DNA of 64,000 bases from Melioribacter sp. (GTDB lineage Bacteria; Bacteroidota; Ignavibacteria; Ignavibacteriales; Melioribacteraceae), in the NCBI GenBank assembly GCA_026417975.1, contig JAOACD010000009.1:186001-250000 (forward strand). The letters are read 5' to 3'. Positions 27,055-36,399 of the stretch are shown one piece after another. The first letter of the stretch is position 1. Each line of letters begins with the position of its first letter. The position numbers and the translations under genes were made by a program. The notes under the pieces were generated by a model that saw nothing but the letters and a program-made list of their open reading frames with translations, was not told the DNA's origin and searched no databases.

Positions 27055-27594
27055 ATGTTTAATATAAATATAAATCCTAAACCCCCTCTTTATGACCCCG
27101 AAGCAGTTCAACCTATGAGAGATGAATTAATCTTTGTAGGCTTTAAAGAAGCTGTTACTCCTCAATTGGTTGATGATTACCTTGCTCAAAAAAATGACAA
27201 AACAGTTTTTGTAGTAATTAACTCTGTTTGTGGATGTGCAGCCGGTAGTGCACGTCCAGCAGCAGCTCTGGCATTACAGCATCATACAATTCCTGATGAA
27301 TTAATTACAGTCTTTGCAGGACAAGATAGAGATGCGGTGGACTATTTGCGTGCAAAATATTTGAGTCAGTATCCACCATCATCACCATCAATGGCATTAT
27401 TTAACAATGGTGAGTTGGTTTATTTTCTACCTCGTCATCGTATTGAAGGAAGATATGCAGAAGATATAGCAGAAGAATTAAAATCTGTATTCGATAAATA
27501 TTGTAAAAGAAAAGGTCCTTCAATTTCTCCAGAAAAGTATGCACAACTTGTTCATGCAATTTCCTGTGGCTCTAAAATTCCATTAAATTCTTAA
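27055..27594 (+). CDS. Bacilliredoxin (BrxA/BrxB, YphP family)
   Basis: This 179-residue protein is of the DUF1094/bacilliredoxin family, with the CGC active site in VVINSVCGCAAGSARPA and the conserved DRDAVDYLRA and PPSSPSMALF segments. In Bacillus these proteins remove bacillithiol from mixed disulfides. It carries a C-terminal extension of about 35 residues (KYCKRKGPSISPEKY) beyond the usual 145. Placement in a SUF operon suggests a role in thiol homeostasis or sulfur handling during cluster assembly, which is an inference. Confidence 0.88.
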   Translation: MFNININPKPPLYDPEAVQPMRDELIFVGFKEAVTPQLVDDYLAQKNDKTVFVVINSVCGCAAGSARPAAALALQHHTIPDELITVFAGQDRDAVDYLRAKYLSQYPPSSPSMALFNNGELVYFLPRHRIEGRYAEDIAEELKSVFDKYCKRKGPSISPEKYAQLVHAISCGSKIPLNS

Positions 27595-27615
27595 AATATT
27601 TATGGAGCATAAAAA

Positions 27616-28083
27616 TTGAAATTTAGTACACAGGAAGAATATGGTTTAAGGTTATTATTGAGAATAGGTAAATTTTATCACGTTGGTAAATCTTTAACTA
27701 TACCGGAAATTGCAAAAGCAGAAAATATTACTCAACACAATGCTGGTAAAATATTACGTATTTTAAGATTAGGAGGATTCTTAATTGCTGAAAGAGGTCA
27801 AACAGGAGGTTATACTCTATCCAGACCTCCTGAAAAAATTTTTATAAAGGATGTACTTTATGTTTTAGGCGGAAGATTATATGACGATTCATTCTGCCAA
27901 ACACATGCTGGAATTACCAATTTTTGCACAAATTCTATTGATTGCTCTTTACGCTCTTTATGGAAAATTATTCAAGACGCAATTGATTCTGTTATTGAGA
28001 ATGTGACTCTTAAGGATCTTCTAAATTCGGAAAGGTATTTCTTTGAATTTATTCACGAAACAAAAAGAATAGGTTTAGGATAA
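27616..28083 (+). CDS. Rrf2-family transcriptional regulator (IscR/NsrR-like)
   Basis: This is a winged-helix regulator of 155 residues, starting MKFSTQEEYGLRLLLRIG, with the LRIL-RLGGFLIAERGQTGGYTLSR wing. Three cysteines (C94, C104, C110) lie where IscR, NsrR and RirA hold a [2Fe-2S] or [4Fe-4S] cluster. The start codon is TTG, supported by GGAG eight bases upstream. As the last gene of the SUF operon it is probably a feedback regulator acting at the palindrome upstream of sufB. Confidence 0.9.
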   Translation: MKFSTQEEYGLRLLLRIGKFYHVGKSLTIPEIAKAENITQHNAGKILRILRLGGFLIAERGQTGGYTLSRPPEKIFIKDVLYVLGGRLYDDSFCQTHAGITNFCTNSIDCSLRSLWKIIQDAIDSVIENVTLKDLLNSERYFFEFIHETKRIGLG

Positions 28084-28132
28084 TTTATTTTTTTGTTAGA
28101 TCTAAAAACTATATTTTTGCTGTGTATTTTTG

Positions 28133-28158
28133 AACCGAGCTTAAAAATTAAGCCGGTT
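28133..28158 (+). promoter_or_regulatory. Strong hairpin with bulged A upstream of panB
   Basis: AACCG-A-GCTTAA pairs with TTAAGC-CGGTT: 11 base pairs with a single bulged A (28138) and a three-base loop. No T run follows, so it is not a standard terminator. A second weaker hairpin (TTATTCT at 28212-28218 with AGAATAA at 28225-28231) lies downstream. Position before panB suggests either the end of the SUF transcript or a regulatory leader. Confidence 0.4.
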
Positions 28159-28311
28159 ACATAAAGTATTAATTCATAATAAAGTAGGACTTGATCTATG
28201 AGACAGGTACCTTATTCTCAGCTCAGAATAACCTCCCTTTTTACTCCAGCTTTAGAACTGATTTCACTTGGATTTTAAGTGTAATTGAAACTTAATTTTT
28301 TTGGATGAAGA

Positions 28312-29100
28312 ATGAGGAGTATAATAGAATTCAAAAAAGCAAAATTGGAAAACAAAAAAATTTCGATGACTACATGTTATGACTATTGGTCTGCAAAAAT
28401 TATTGATGAAAGTGATATTGATGCAGTGTTGGTAGGTGATAGTGCTGCAATGGTTATGCATGGATTTGAAACTACAATAAATGCAGAAATTGAAATGATG
28501 TACTATCATATTTCGGCAGTCAAAAGAGGATTAAAAAATAAATTATTAATTGCAGATCTACCTTTTCTTGCTCATAAAAAGGGGGTGCAATTTTTAATAG
28601 AAACTTTAGATAAATTTATGAAAGCAGGCGCTCAAGCAGTTAAAATTGAAGGGGCAGATGATAATTTAGAATTAATAGAATACATTGTAAAGTCTGGTAT
28701 TCCTGTTATGGGTCATCTTGGATTAACTCCACAGTCAATCTATCAATTAGGTGGTTATAAATTACAAGGAAAAGATTTTGCTACTGCAACAAAAATTTTG
28801 GATGATTCTAAAAAATTAGAGGATGCTGGATGTTTTTCGATCGTGCTCGAATTGATTCCAGCAGAAATATCAAAAAAAATTACAGAAGAAATTTCTATTC
28901 CTACAATTGGAATTGGAGCAGGGCCATTTACTGACGGACAAATCATAGTCTTTCATGATTTGCTTGGACTTACAAAGGACTTTGAACCTAAATTCTTGAG
29001 GAAATATTTAAATGGATTTGAATTGTTTCTTGAATCGTTAAACAAGTTTAATGAAGATGTTAAAAACAAAAAATATCCAACTGAAAAAGAGAGTTATTGA
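28312..29100 (+). CDS. panB: Ketopantoate hydroxymethyltransferase
   Basis: PanB converts alpha-ketoisovalerate to ketopantoate using methylene-tetrahydrofolate. The 262 residues are typical, with MTTCYDYWSAKIIDESDIDAVLVGDSAAMVMHG, the Mg2+ ligands in those strands, AVKIEGADD, PVMGHLGLTPQS and PTIGIGAGPFTDGQIIVFHD. It is the first gene of panB-panC-coaBC-coaX-panD; its TGA overlaps the panC ATG by one base. Confidence 0.96.
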   Translation: MRSIIEFKKAKLENKKISMTTCYDYWSAKIIDESDIDAVLVGDSAAMVMHGFETTINAEIEMMYYHISAVKRGLKNKLLIADLPFLAHKKGVQFLIETLDKFMKAGAQAVKIEGADDNLELIEYIVKSGIPVMGHLGLTPQSIYQLGGYKLQGKDFATATKILDDSKKLEDAGCFSIVLELIPAEISKKITEEISIPTIGIGAGPFTDGQIIVFHDLLGLTKDFEPKFLRKYLNGFELFLESLNKFNEDVKNKKYPTEKESY

Positions 29101-29864
29101 TGACTAAGGTAATTAAAAAGATTTCGGAATGGAAAAAAATTAGAAACTCGGATGAATTTAACAATAAAAAAGTGGGTTTTGTCCCCACTATGGGAGCTCT
29201 GCATAAAGGACATGCTTCTTTAATAGAAAGATGTGTAAAAGAAAACGATATTAATGTTGTTAGTATTTTTGTGAATCCAACACAGTTTAACGATCCTAAC
29301 GACTTAAAGAACTATCCTAGGACTTTTGACGACGATTTAAAATTACTAGAGAGCCATAATGTAGATTACTTGTTTTATCCAGAATATGAAGAAGTTTATT
29401 TTGATAATTACAGATATAAAATTGTCGAAAATCAGTATAGTAAAATTTTATGTGGAGCTTTTCGTCCTGGACATTTTGAAGGTGTTCTTACTGTTGTTAT
29501 GAAGCTTTTTAATATTATTAAGCCACATAGAGCTTATTTCGGAGAGAAAGATTATCAACAATTAAAATTAATTGAAGGAATGTGCAAAGCTTTTTTTATG
29601 GATATTGAAATTATTCCATGTCCAACTATTCGTGATTATGATGGACTTGCACTGAGTTCGAGAAATTTATTGTTAACACAAGAAGAGAGAAAACTAGCAG
29701 CAAAGTTTGCTGAACTTTTGAAGTCAAATAAAAAGCCTGAAGATATAAAAGATGAACTTGAAAAGCTTGGTTTTAAAGTAGATTATGTTGAAGAATTTGA
29801 AGGAAGAAGATTTGGGGCAGTACACATAGGAAAAGTGAGGTTGATAGATAATGTCGAATTATAA
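29100..29864 (+). CDS. panC: Pantothenate synthetase, compact form
   Basis: PanC joins pantoate and beta-alanine with ATP. Motifs are FVPTMGALHKGHASLIERC, FVNPTQFNDPNDLKNYPR, PGHFEGVLTVVMKLFNI and FGEKDYQQL, plus LALSSRNLLLT. The protein has 254 residues, about 30 fewer than most PanC. The shortening is in the small C-terminal domain, yet the final RLIDNVEL is kept. I prefer the ATG at 29100 over the TTG at 29097 because it gives the common TGATG overlap with panB. Its stop overlaps coaBC by 14 bases. Confidence 0.94.
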   Translation: MTKVIKKISEWKKIRNSDEFNNKKVGFVPTMGALHKGHASLIERCVKENDINVVSIFVNPTQFNDPNDLKNYPRTFDDDLKLLESHNVDYLFYPEYEEVYFDNYRYKIVENQYSKILCGAFRPGHFEGVLTVVMKLFNIIKPHRAYFGEKDYQQLKLIEGMCKAFFMDIEIIPCPTIRDYDGLALSSRNLLLTQEERKLAAKFAELLKSNKKPEDIKDELEKLGFKVDYVEEFEGRRFGAVHIGKVRLIDNVEL

Positions 29865-31089
29865 AATATTATTTGGAATAACTGGTTCAATTGCAGCTTA
29901 CAAAAGTGCATACTTAATTTCAAAGCTTCTGCAGAATGGCTTTGAAGTTAAAGTTGTTGCTACTAATAATGCATTAAAATTTTTAGGAGATGCAACTTTA
30001 GAGGGCTTGACTGGTGGTCCAGTTTATGTTGATTCTTTTCAATCCGGTGAAATGATGAATCACATTAATTTAATAAAATGGGCAGATTTGTTTATTGTTT
30101 GTCCTGCATCTGCAAATACAATAAATAAATTGGCAAATGGCATTGCGGATAATCTTTTGACATCTCTATTTCTTGCATATGATTTTAAAAAGCCGCTTAT
30201 AATTGCTCCGGCAATGAACTTAAATATGTATGAACATCCAATTACGAAAAACTCTTTAAAAAAATTGGCTGAGTTAGGAATTAAAATTTTGCCAACAGAC
30301 GAAGGGTATTTAGCTTGTGGCGATTATGGAAAAGGGAAACTTTTGAACCCAGATGAAATTTATGAGCATATTCTAATTTCGTTAACTAGAATTAATAAGC
30401 AAAAATTAAAATTACTAATAACTGCAGGTGGAACTAAAGAAAACATTGATGGGGTTAGATATATTACAAATTTAAGCACTGGTAAAACAGCTTCAGCAAT
30501 TGCTAACTACTTTTTGAAAAAGAATTATGATGTAACGTTTTTACATGCATTTGATTCAAAAATTCCATCATATCCTTGTACAAGAATATCTTTTAGTGAT
30601 TTTAATGACTTAAATGAAAAAGTTAGAAATTTGTTAGAACAAAATGATTTTGATGTTGTAATTCATAATGCAGCTGTTAGTGATTATTCAATTAAATCGA
30701 TAAAAATAGGTAATGAAGTATACAAAGTCCCTTTACAATCAAAAATTGATTCTGAAAATGAAGAAGTTATAATTCATTTAAAAAAGAATTTTAAAATACT
30801 CGAGAGAATTAAAAATTATTCTAAAAATAAAAATATTATTGTGATAGCATTTAAGTTTACAAATACAAATAATAAAGAACAAAGGATTGAAGAGGTAAAG
30901 CAATGTTTCGATAAATCTTCATGTGATATAGTTGTAAATAATGATTTAACAGAAAGAGATATCAATAACGTGCAAAATAATTTTTATATATACGATAAAT
31001 TTTTAAATGAAATATTTGTAAAAACTAGTGACACACTTGCTATAAAATTGGAAGAAATAATTGCTAATAACAAAGGAGATAAAAATTGA
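29851..31089 (+). CDS. coaBC: Bifunctional phosphopantothenoylcysteine decarboxylase/synthase
   Basis: This enzyme carries out two steps of CoA synthesis. The N-terminal flavin half CoaC starts KILFGITGSIAAYKSAYLISKL, has APAMNLNMYEHP and the active cysteine in EGYLACGDYGKGKL. The C-terminal half CoaB begins at about residue 185 with LLITAGGTKENIDGVRYITNLSTGKTA and has DVVIHNAAVSDYS. The length of 412 residues is standard. It overlaps panC upstream and coaX downstream, so the genes are tightly coupled. Confidence 0.96.
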   Translation: MSNYKILFGITGSIAAYKSAYLISKLLQNGFEVKVVATNNALKFLGDATLEGLTGGPVYVDSFQSGEMMNHINLIKWADLFIVCPASANTINKLANGIADNLLTSLFLAYDFKKPLIIAPAMNLNMYEHPITKNSLKKLAELGIKILPTDEGYLACGDYGKGKLLNPDEIYEHILISLTRINKQKLKLLITAGGTKENIDGVRYITNLSTGKTASAIANYFLKKNYDVTFLHAFDSKIPSYPCTRISFSDFNDLNEKVRNLLEQNDFDVVIHNAAVSDYSIKSIKIGNEVYKVPLQSKIDSENEEVIIHLKKNFKILERIKNYSKNKNIIVIAFKFTNTNNKEQRIEEVKQCFDKSSCDIVVNNDLTERDINNVQNNFYIYDKFLNEIFVKTSDTLAIKLEEIIANNKGDKN

Positions 31090-31871
31090 TACTTTGTATT
31101 GATGTAGGAAATACAAATATATATGGTGGAATATTCAAAGATGAAGAACTAATCTTTCAATTTAGAAAAACTTCTAGGCAGGAATTTTCTTCTGACGAGA
31201 TTGGAATTTTTTTGAAAAGCGTTTTGAGAGAAAATAACATTAATCCTGATGAAATTAATGGAATATCTATATGTAGTGTTGTACCAGATTTGAATCATTC
31301 GCTTAGAGCAGGATGTGTGAAGTATTTTAATACAGAACCATTTTTCTTAAAACCTGGCGTAAAAACAGGATTAAAAATTAAATATAGAAATCCAGTTGAA
31401 GTTGGTTCAGATAGGATTGCAAATGCTATAGCTGCTGTTAATGCTTTCCCAAATAAAAATTTAATTGTAATAGATTTTGGGACGGCAACAACGTTTTGTG
31501 TTATTAGTAAAGATAAAGAATATCTAGGAGGAGTAATTTTACCCGGAATAAAAATTTCGATGGAAGCACTTGAGCATAACACAGCTCAGCTCCCTGTAGT
31601 AGAAATAAAGGAAGTTAGTAATGTGATTGGTCGATCTACTGTAGAAAGTATTCAATCGGGTTTGTATTACGGACAAATAGGAATGGTAAAAGAGATTAAA
31701 GCAAAAATTATAGAAGAAGCTTTTAATAATCAGAAGCCGGTTGTTATTGCTACTGGTGGCTTTTCAAGGTTATTTGAAAGTTCAAAACTTTTTGATATAA
31801 TTATTCCTACCCTAGTTCTAGATGGACTATTTATTGCTTACAAAATGAATAATGAAGAGGTAAAAATATGA
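31086..31871 (+). CDS. coaX: Type III pantothenate kinase
   Basis: CoaX phosphorylates pantothenate and, unlike CoaA, resists feedback by CoA. The 261 residues carry the ASKHA-fold motifs [27 protein letters not shown] and [13 protein letters not shown] plus [15 protein letters not shown]. The start is TTG at 31086, preceded by AAGGAGAT, and overlaps the coaBC stop (TTGA). The gene ends four bases into panD. Confidence 0.95.
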   Translation: MILCIDVGNTNIYGGIFKDEELIFQFRKTSRQEFSSDEIGIFLKSVLRENNINPDEINGISICSVVPDLNHSLRAGCVKYFNTEPFFLKPGVKTGLKIKYRNPVEVGSDRIANAIAAVNAFPNKNLIVIDFGTATTFCVISKDKEYLGGVILPGIKISMEALEHNTAQLPVVEIKEVSNVIGRSTVESIQSGLYYGQIGMVKEIKAKIIEEAFNNQKPVVIATGGFSRLFESSKLFDIIIPTLVLDGLFIAYKMNNEEVKI

Positions 31872-32233
31872 CGAGACAATTACTTAAATCTAAAATTCAT
31901 CGTGCAGTTGTAACGGGAGCAGATTTAAATTATGAAGGTTCAATTACAATAGATAAAAGTCTGTGCCTTCAAGCTGACATTAAAGAATACGAAAAAGTGG
32001 ATGTTTATGATATCAATAATGGAGCGAGATTTTCAACTTATGTTATTTATGGTAAAGATGGTGATATTATACTAAACGGTGCAGCAGCAAGATTAGTGCA
32101 TGTTGGAGACTTGATAATAATAGCAAGTTACGCAAATTATTCTGAGGATGAATTAAAAAATTACTCCCCCAAGATAATACAAGTCGATAGCCAAAATAGA
32201 ATAATTGAGTTAAGGCAAAAAATTACAGTTTAA
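31868..32233 (+). CDS. panD: Aspartate 1-decarboxylase
   Basis: PanD makes beta-alanine from aspartate using a pyruvoyl group formed by self-cleavage. The 121-residue proenzyme has the cleavage site G24-S25 in [21 protein letters not shown] upstream of it and the conserved [20 protein letters not shown]. It completes the operon, giving every enzyme from ketoisovalerate and aspartate to 4'-phosphopantetheine except ketopantoate reductase (panE or equivalent). Confidence 0.96.
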   Translation: MTRQLLKSKIHRAVVTGADLNYEGSITIDKSLCLQADIKEYEKVDVYDINNGARFSTYVIYGKDGDIILNGAAARLVHVGDLIIIASYANYSEDELKNYSPKIIQVDSQNRIIELRQKITV

Positions 32234-32273
32234 ATTTGCGGTATCAGCTCTCTTTTCCTATTTTTGTAACCCA

Positions 32274-32972
32274 ATGTTAAAGAAAATAATTATAGCAATA
32301 GACGGGCCTGCAGGTTCAGGCAAATCCACAGCTGCTAAAAATTTAGCAAGAGAACTTGGATTTATTTATTTAGATACTGGTGCTATGTATAGAGCCATTA
32401 CATTAATGGCTATTAAAAAGGGAATTGTTGATAATATTCCTGCAATTATCGAACTTGCTAAAAAAATAAAATTATCCTTAAAATTTGAAAATGGTGTAAC
32501 AAGAGTCTTTGTAGATAATACCGAAGTAACAGACGAGATAAGAAGTGCCGAGGTAAATTCAAAAGTAAGTGAAATAAGTGCTATACCAGAAGTAAGAGAA
32601 GAGATGGTTAAAATTCAAAAATCTATTGGGGAAAAAGGAAATATTATAGTTGAAGGTAGAGATGTTACAACAGTTGTTTTTCCAGAAGCAGACGTGAAAA
32701 TTTTTTTGACAGCATCTTTAGATACAAGAGCAAAGCGCCGTTTTAAAGAATATCAACAGAAAAATATACCAATTACATTCGAAGAAGTAAAAGCTAATCT
32801 CGAAAAAAGAGATAAAATCGATAGCGAGCGAAATGTTTCTCCACTTAAAAAAGCAGAAGATGCTATAGAATTCGATAATACTGATTTTACTCCAGAAGAG
32901 GACTTGGAGTACTTACTGAAAAAGATTAATGAAGTTTTGACAAGTAAAGGAATAGAAATATTAAAAGATTAA
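32274..32972 (+). CDS. cmk: Cytidylate kinase
   Basis: Cmk phosphorylates CMP and dCMP. The 232-residue protein has the P-loop IAIDGPAGSGKSTAAKNLA, YLDTGAMYRAIT, the IIVEGRDVTTVVFPEADVKIFLTAS segment and RDKIDSERNVSPLKKAEDAI, all diagnostic. It is about 40 bases after panD and 100 bases before rpsA; the cmk-rpsA order is widely conserved in bacteria. Confidence 0.96.
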   Translation: MLKKIIIAIDGPAGSGKSTAAKNLARELGFIYLDTGAMYRAITLMAIKKGIVDNIPAIIELAKKIKLSLKFENGVTRVFVDNTEVTDEIRSAEVNSKVSEISAIPEVREEMVKIQKSIGEKGNIIVEGRDVTTVVFPEADVKIFLTASLDTRAKRRFKEYQQKNIPITFEEVKANLEKRDKIDSERNVSPLKKAEDAIEFDNTDFTPEEDLEYLLKKINEVLTSKGIEILKD

Positions 32973-33074
32973 GTTTTTAGCCATCAGTAATTAACTAATG
33001 TATAACTAAATTAACTGCTACAACTTTCTTAGATGGCGGAAAGATGTTAGCAGTCAAAAAAAATAGGAGGACTA

Positions 33075-34910
33075 ATGTCCGATTTACAAAAAGATACAAT
33101 GAACAAAGCAACCGAGCAGATTAAATTTGTTAATGCAGAGGAGTATTCTCCAGAAGAACTAGAGCAATTATCTAAAATTTACTCTGAATCTTTTCGTGAT
33201 ATCAAAGAAGGAGAAATAATTCAGGGAACAATAGTTGGAATAGACGGCGATAATGTAGTTGTCGATTTAGGCTTTAAGTCAGATGGGACAATACCAAAGT
33301 CTGAATTTAGTGCTACAGAGGAAATAAAGATTGGTTCTAAAATTGACATTGTAATCGAAAGTGTTGAAGATGAAGAAGGAAATTTAGTTCTTAGTAAAAA
33401 GAGAGCAGATTTTCTGAAGAATTGGGCAAAAGTATTAGAGGCTTACAAAAATGACCAAGTGCTTCAAGGCAAAATCCTTAAAAGAATTAAAGGTGGAATG
33501 GTTGTAGATTTAATGGGAATCGAAGCATTTCTACCGGGCTCTCAAATTGACATCCGACCTGTTAGAGATTTTGATGCGTACGTTGGCAAAACTATGGACT
33601 TTAAAATTGTTAAGGTGAATATTCCAACGGAAAACATTGTAGTTTCTCACAAAGTATTAATTGAAGAAACAATTGCAGACCAGAGAAGAGAAATTCTTGA
33701 AAAGCTTGAAAAGGGTCAGATACTTGAAGGCACAGTAAAGGCAATTACTGATTTTGGAGTGTTTGTTGATCTTAATGGTGTTGATGGTTTAATTCATATT
33801 ACTGATTTAAGTTGGGGTAGAATTAATCATCCTAGTGAGGTAGTTAAACTTGATGAGAAAATTAAAGTTGTAGTAACAGATTACGATAAGGAAAAGAAGA
33901 GAATTTCTCTTAGCTTAAAACAACTTCAGCCACATCCGTGGGAAAATATTGATCAGAAATATAAAGTTGGTGATAAAGTTTCTGGACGGGTTGTATCTCT
34001 TACAGATTATGGCGCTTTCATTGAAATTGAAAAAGGTATTGAAGGATTAATTCATATTTCAGAAATGAGTTGGACTCAACATATAACCCATCCTTCACAA
34101 TTTGTTTCGATGGGACAGGTAGTTGAAGCTGTTATTTTAAGTCTCGATAAGGAAGAAAAGAAAATTTCACTTGGAATGAAGCAACTTACGCCAGATCCAT
34201 GGCAAGATATTGTTAAAAAATATCCTGTTGGTTCACGCCATACCGGAATTGCTAGAAACTTAACAAACTTTGGAGTATTTGTTGAACTTGAACCTGGAAT
34301 TGATGGCTTGATTCATATTTCTGATTTATCATGGACAAAGAAAATTAGACATCCTGGCGAAGTTGTAAAAAAAGGTGAAAAAATTGATGTTATTGTATTG
34401 AATGTAGATACTGAACAAAGAAAAATTTCACTCGGTCATAAACAGATTAATCCAAATCCATGGGATAGCTTTGAATCTGTATATGCTGTTGGTACTAAAA
34501 CAGAAGGCAAAGTTGTTCGTATAATCGAAAAAGGATTAATAGCAGAATTGCCTCTCGGAGTGGATGGATTTATTCCTGCAACACAATTATCTACTTCAAA
34601 AATTAAAAATTTGTCTTATTGTTTTCCAATAGGTACAAAACTAGAATTAAAAGTAGTAGAATTTGATAAAGAAAATAAAAAAATTGTACTAAGTGCTCTT
34701 GCTGTTTTGAAAGAAAAATCTGACGACGAAATTATTGAGTATATTACAAAACATAAACTTGAAAAAGTTACGGTTGAGGATATTAGACAAGCAGATGCAG
34801 GTAAATTTGATTCTTCTGACTTTAATTTGTATGAAGATAAAGTTCCTCCAACTCCTCCTCAACAATCACAAACAGATGTTCAAAAACAAGAAGATAATAA
34901 AGCAGAATAA
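33075..34910 (+). CDS. rpsA: Ribosomal protein S1
   Basis: This 611-residue protein has six S1 RNA-binding repeats, starting near residue 35 (GEIIQGTIVGIDGDNVVVDLGFKSDGTIP). Internal repeats share G-V-DFGVFVDL-GVDGLIHITDLSW. The C-terminal 20 residues are disordered (PPTPPQQ). S1 recruits mRNA to the 30S subunit, which matters here because many genes have weak Shine-Dalgarno sequences. A GGAGG precedes its ATG, and a strong terminator follows. Confidence 0.96.
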   Translation: MSDLQKDTMNKATEQIKFVNAEEYSPEELEQLSKIYSESFRDIKEGEIIQGTIVGIDGDNVVVDLGFKSDGTIPKSEFSATEEIKIGSKIDIVIESVEDEEGNLVLSKKRADFLKNWAKVLEAYKNDQVLQGKILKRIKGGMVVDLMGIEAFLPGSQIDIRPVRDFDAYVGKTMDFKIVKVNIPTENIVVSHKVLIEETIADQRREILEKLEKGQILEGTVKAITDFGVFVDLNGVDGLIHITDLSWGRINHPSEVVKLDEKIKVVVTDYDKEKKRISLSLKQLQPHPWENIDQKYKVGDKVSGRVVSLTDYGAFIEIEKGIEGLIHISEMSWTQHITHPSQFVSMGQVVEAVILSLDKEEKKISLGMKQLTPDPWQDIVKKYPVGSRHTGIARNLTNFGVFVELEPGIDGLIHISDLSWTKKIRHPGEVVKKGEKIDVIVLNVDTEQRKISLGHKQINPNPWDSFESVYAVGTKTEGKVVRIIEKGLIAELPLGVDGFIPATQLSTSKIKNLSYCFPIGTKLELKVVEFDKENKKIVLSALAVLKEKSDDEIIEYITKHKLEKVTVEDIRQADAGKFDSSDFNLYEDKVPPTPPQQSQTDVQKQEDNKAE

Positions 34911-34924
34911 TACTTTTAATTGTT

Positions 34925-34978
34925 AAAAAGGCTGAGTTTTAATCCATAATGAAAGGTTGAAAAATCTCAGCCTTTTTT
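34925..34978 (+). terminator. Terminator after rpsA
   Basis: AAAAGGCTGAG (34926-34936) pairs perfectly with CTCAGCCTTTT (34966-34976) across a 29-base loop and runs into six T residues. Confidence 0.85.
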
Positions 34979-35085
34979 ATTTTTTTATTATAAATTAATT
35001 AGATTTGTTTTTATTCAATGTTTAATTCTTTTCTTAATTTTTTTTAATTATTACTTAAGAATTTTTTTAAGAAATTGATAAGATT

Positions 35086-36399
35086 ATGAACAAAAAAGTT
35101 GCTTTTTACACACTTGGATGTAAGTTGAATTTTTCTGAAACCAGTACAATAGGTGAGCAATTTTTGAAAAAGGGTTTTAGCATAGTAAACTACAATGATA
35201 AGGCAGATATTTATGTAATAAATACATGTAGTGTAACCGAAAATGCTGAGAAAGAATGCCGCCAAATTGTTAGAAGAGCTCTTAGAAATAATCCCAATGC
35301 TTTTGTAATTGTAACTGGATGTTATGCTCAACTTAGGCCAGAAGAAATTGCTAAAATAGAAGGTGTTAGCGTTGTATTGGGCAGCAACGAAAAATTTAAT
35401 CTATTTAATTACGTGGATAGTTTTGAAAAGAAAAGTTTATCTAGCATTTATGTTTCTCCAACAGAACAACTAAATTCATTTTATCCATCTTATTCAACAG
35501 AAACAAACGATAGAACAAGGGCATTCTTTAAAGTTCAGGATGGATGTGATTATAAATGCTCTTTTTGTACTATACCTCTTGCAAGAGGTAAAAGTAGGAG
35601 TGCTATGCCAGAAGAAGTTGTTACTGAATTTAAATCCCTCATTAACTCTAATTACAAAGAAATTGTTTTAACTGGTGTAAATGTAGGCGATTATGGAAAG
35701 GCATTTGGATACAATTTGTATCTATTACTAAAAGACTTGATTAAAATTGAAGGTGAGTACAGAATTAGAATTAGCTCAGTAGAACCAAATCTATTAAACG
35801 ATGATTTGATAGATTTAATCGCAAATTCAGATAAGATTTGTAATCACTTGCATATTCCATTGCAAAGTGGAAGTAATAAGATTTTAAAACTGATGCAAAG
35901 AAGGTATAAAGTAGAAGATTATCAAAAATTAATTCATAAAGCAATTAGTAGAATTAAAGATTTAGCAATAGGAGTTGATGTTATAGTAGGTTTTCCTGGC
36001 GAGACTTATGATGATTTTCTCGAAACATATAATTTTTTGAAGGATTTACCTATAGCTTACCTTCATGTATTTACTTATTCTGAAAGGCCTAATACAAAAG
36101 CTATAAATTTGCCTGGACAAGTTGATATAAATGAACGGAAAAAAAGAAATAATATGTTAAGAATATTGAGTGAAAAAAAGAGAAATGAATTTTACCGCTC
36201 TATGATTAATAAAGAATTAATAGTATTGTTTGAGGCAGAAAACCATAATGACTTTATGAAAGGATTTACTTCAAATTATGTAAGAGTAAAGATTCCATTC
36301 GAAGAAAGCTTAGTTAATCAATTTTTAAAAGTAAAAATAACAGGGGTTGATGAAAACATTGCTACTGCAATACCATTATTAAATCAGGTCGAAATATGA
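35086..36399 (+). CDS. mtaB: tRNA t6A37 methylthiotransferase MtaB
   Basis: This radical-SAM enzyme converts t6A to ms2t6A at position 37 of ANN-decoding tRNAs. The N-terminal MTTase domain has cysteines C12, C48 and C80 for one [4Fe-4S] cluster. The radical-SAM motif CDYKCSFC (C154, C158, C161) holds the other. A C-terminal TRAM-like domain follows. The 437 residues and LGCKLNFSE start match MtaB rather than MiaB or RimO. It overlaps the next gene by four bases. Confidence 0.93.
   Translation: MNKKVAFYTLGCKLNFSETSTIGEQFLKKGFSIVNYNDKADIYVINTCSVTENAEKECRQIVRRALRNNPNAFVIVTGCYAQLRPEEIAKIEGVSVVLGSNEKFNLFNYVDSFEKKSLSSIYVSPTEQLNSFYPSYSTETNDRTRAFFKVQDGCDYKCSFCTIPLARGKSRSAMPEEVVTEFKSLINSNYKEIVLTGVNVGDYGKAFGYNLYLLLKDLIKIEGEYRIRISSVEPNLLNDDLIDLIANSDKICNHLHIPLQSGSNKILKLMQRRYKVEDYQKLIHKAISRIKDLAIGVDVIVGFPGETYDDFLETYNFLKDLPIAYLHVFTYSERPNTKAINLPGQVDINERKKRNNMLRILSEKKRNEFYRSMINKELIVLFEAENHNDFMKGFTSNYVRVKIPFEESLVNQFLKVKITGVDENIATAIPLLNQVEI

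Noticed and set aside
28112-28132. TATTTTTG elements as promoter of panB
   Set aside because: No TTG lies at the required 19-21 base spacing upstream of either copy.
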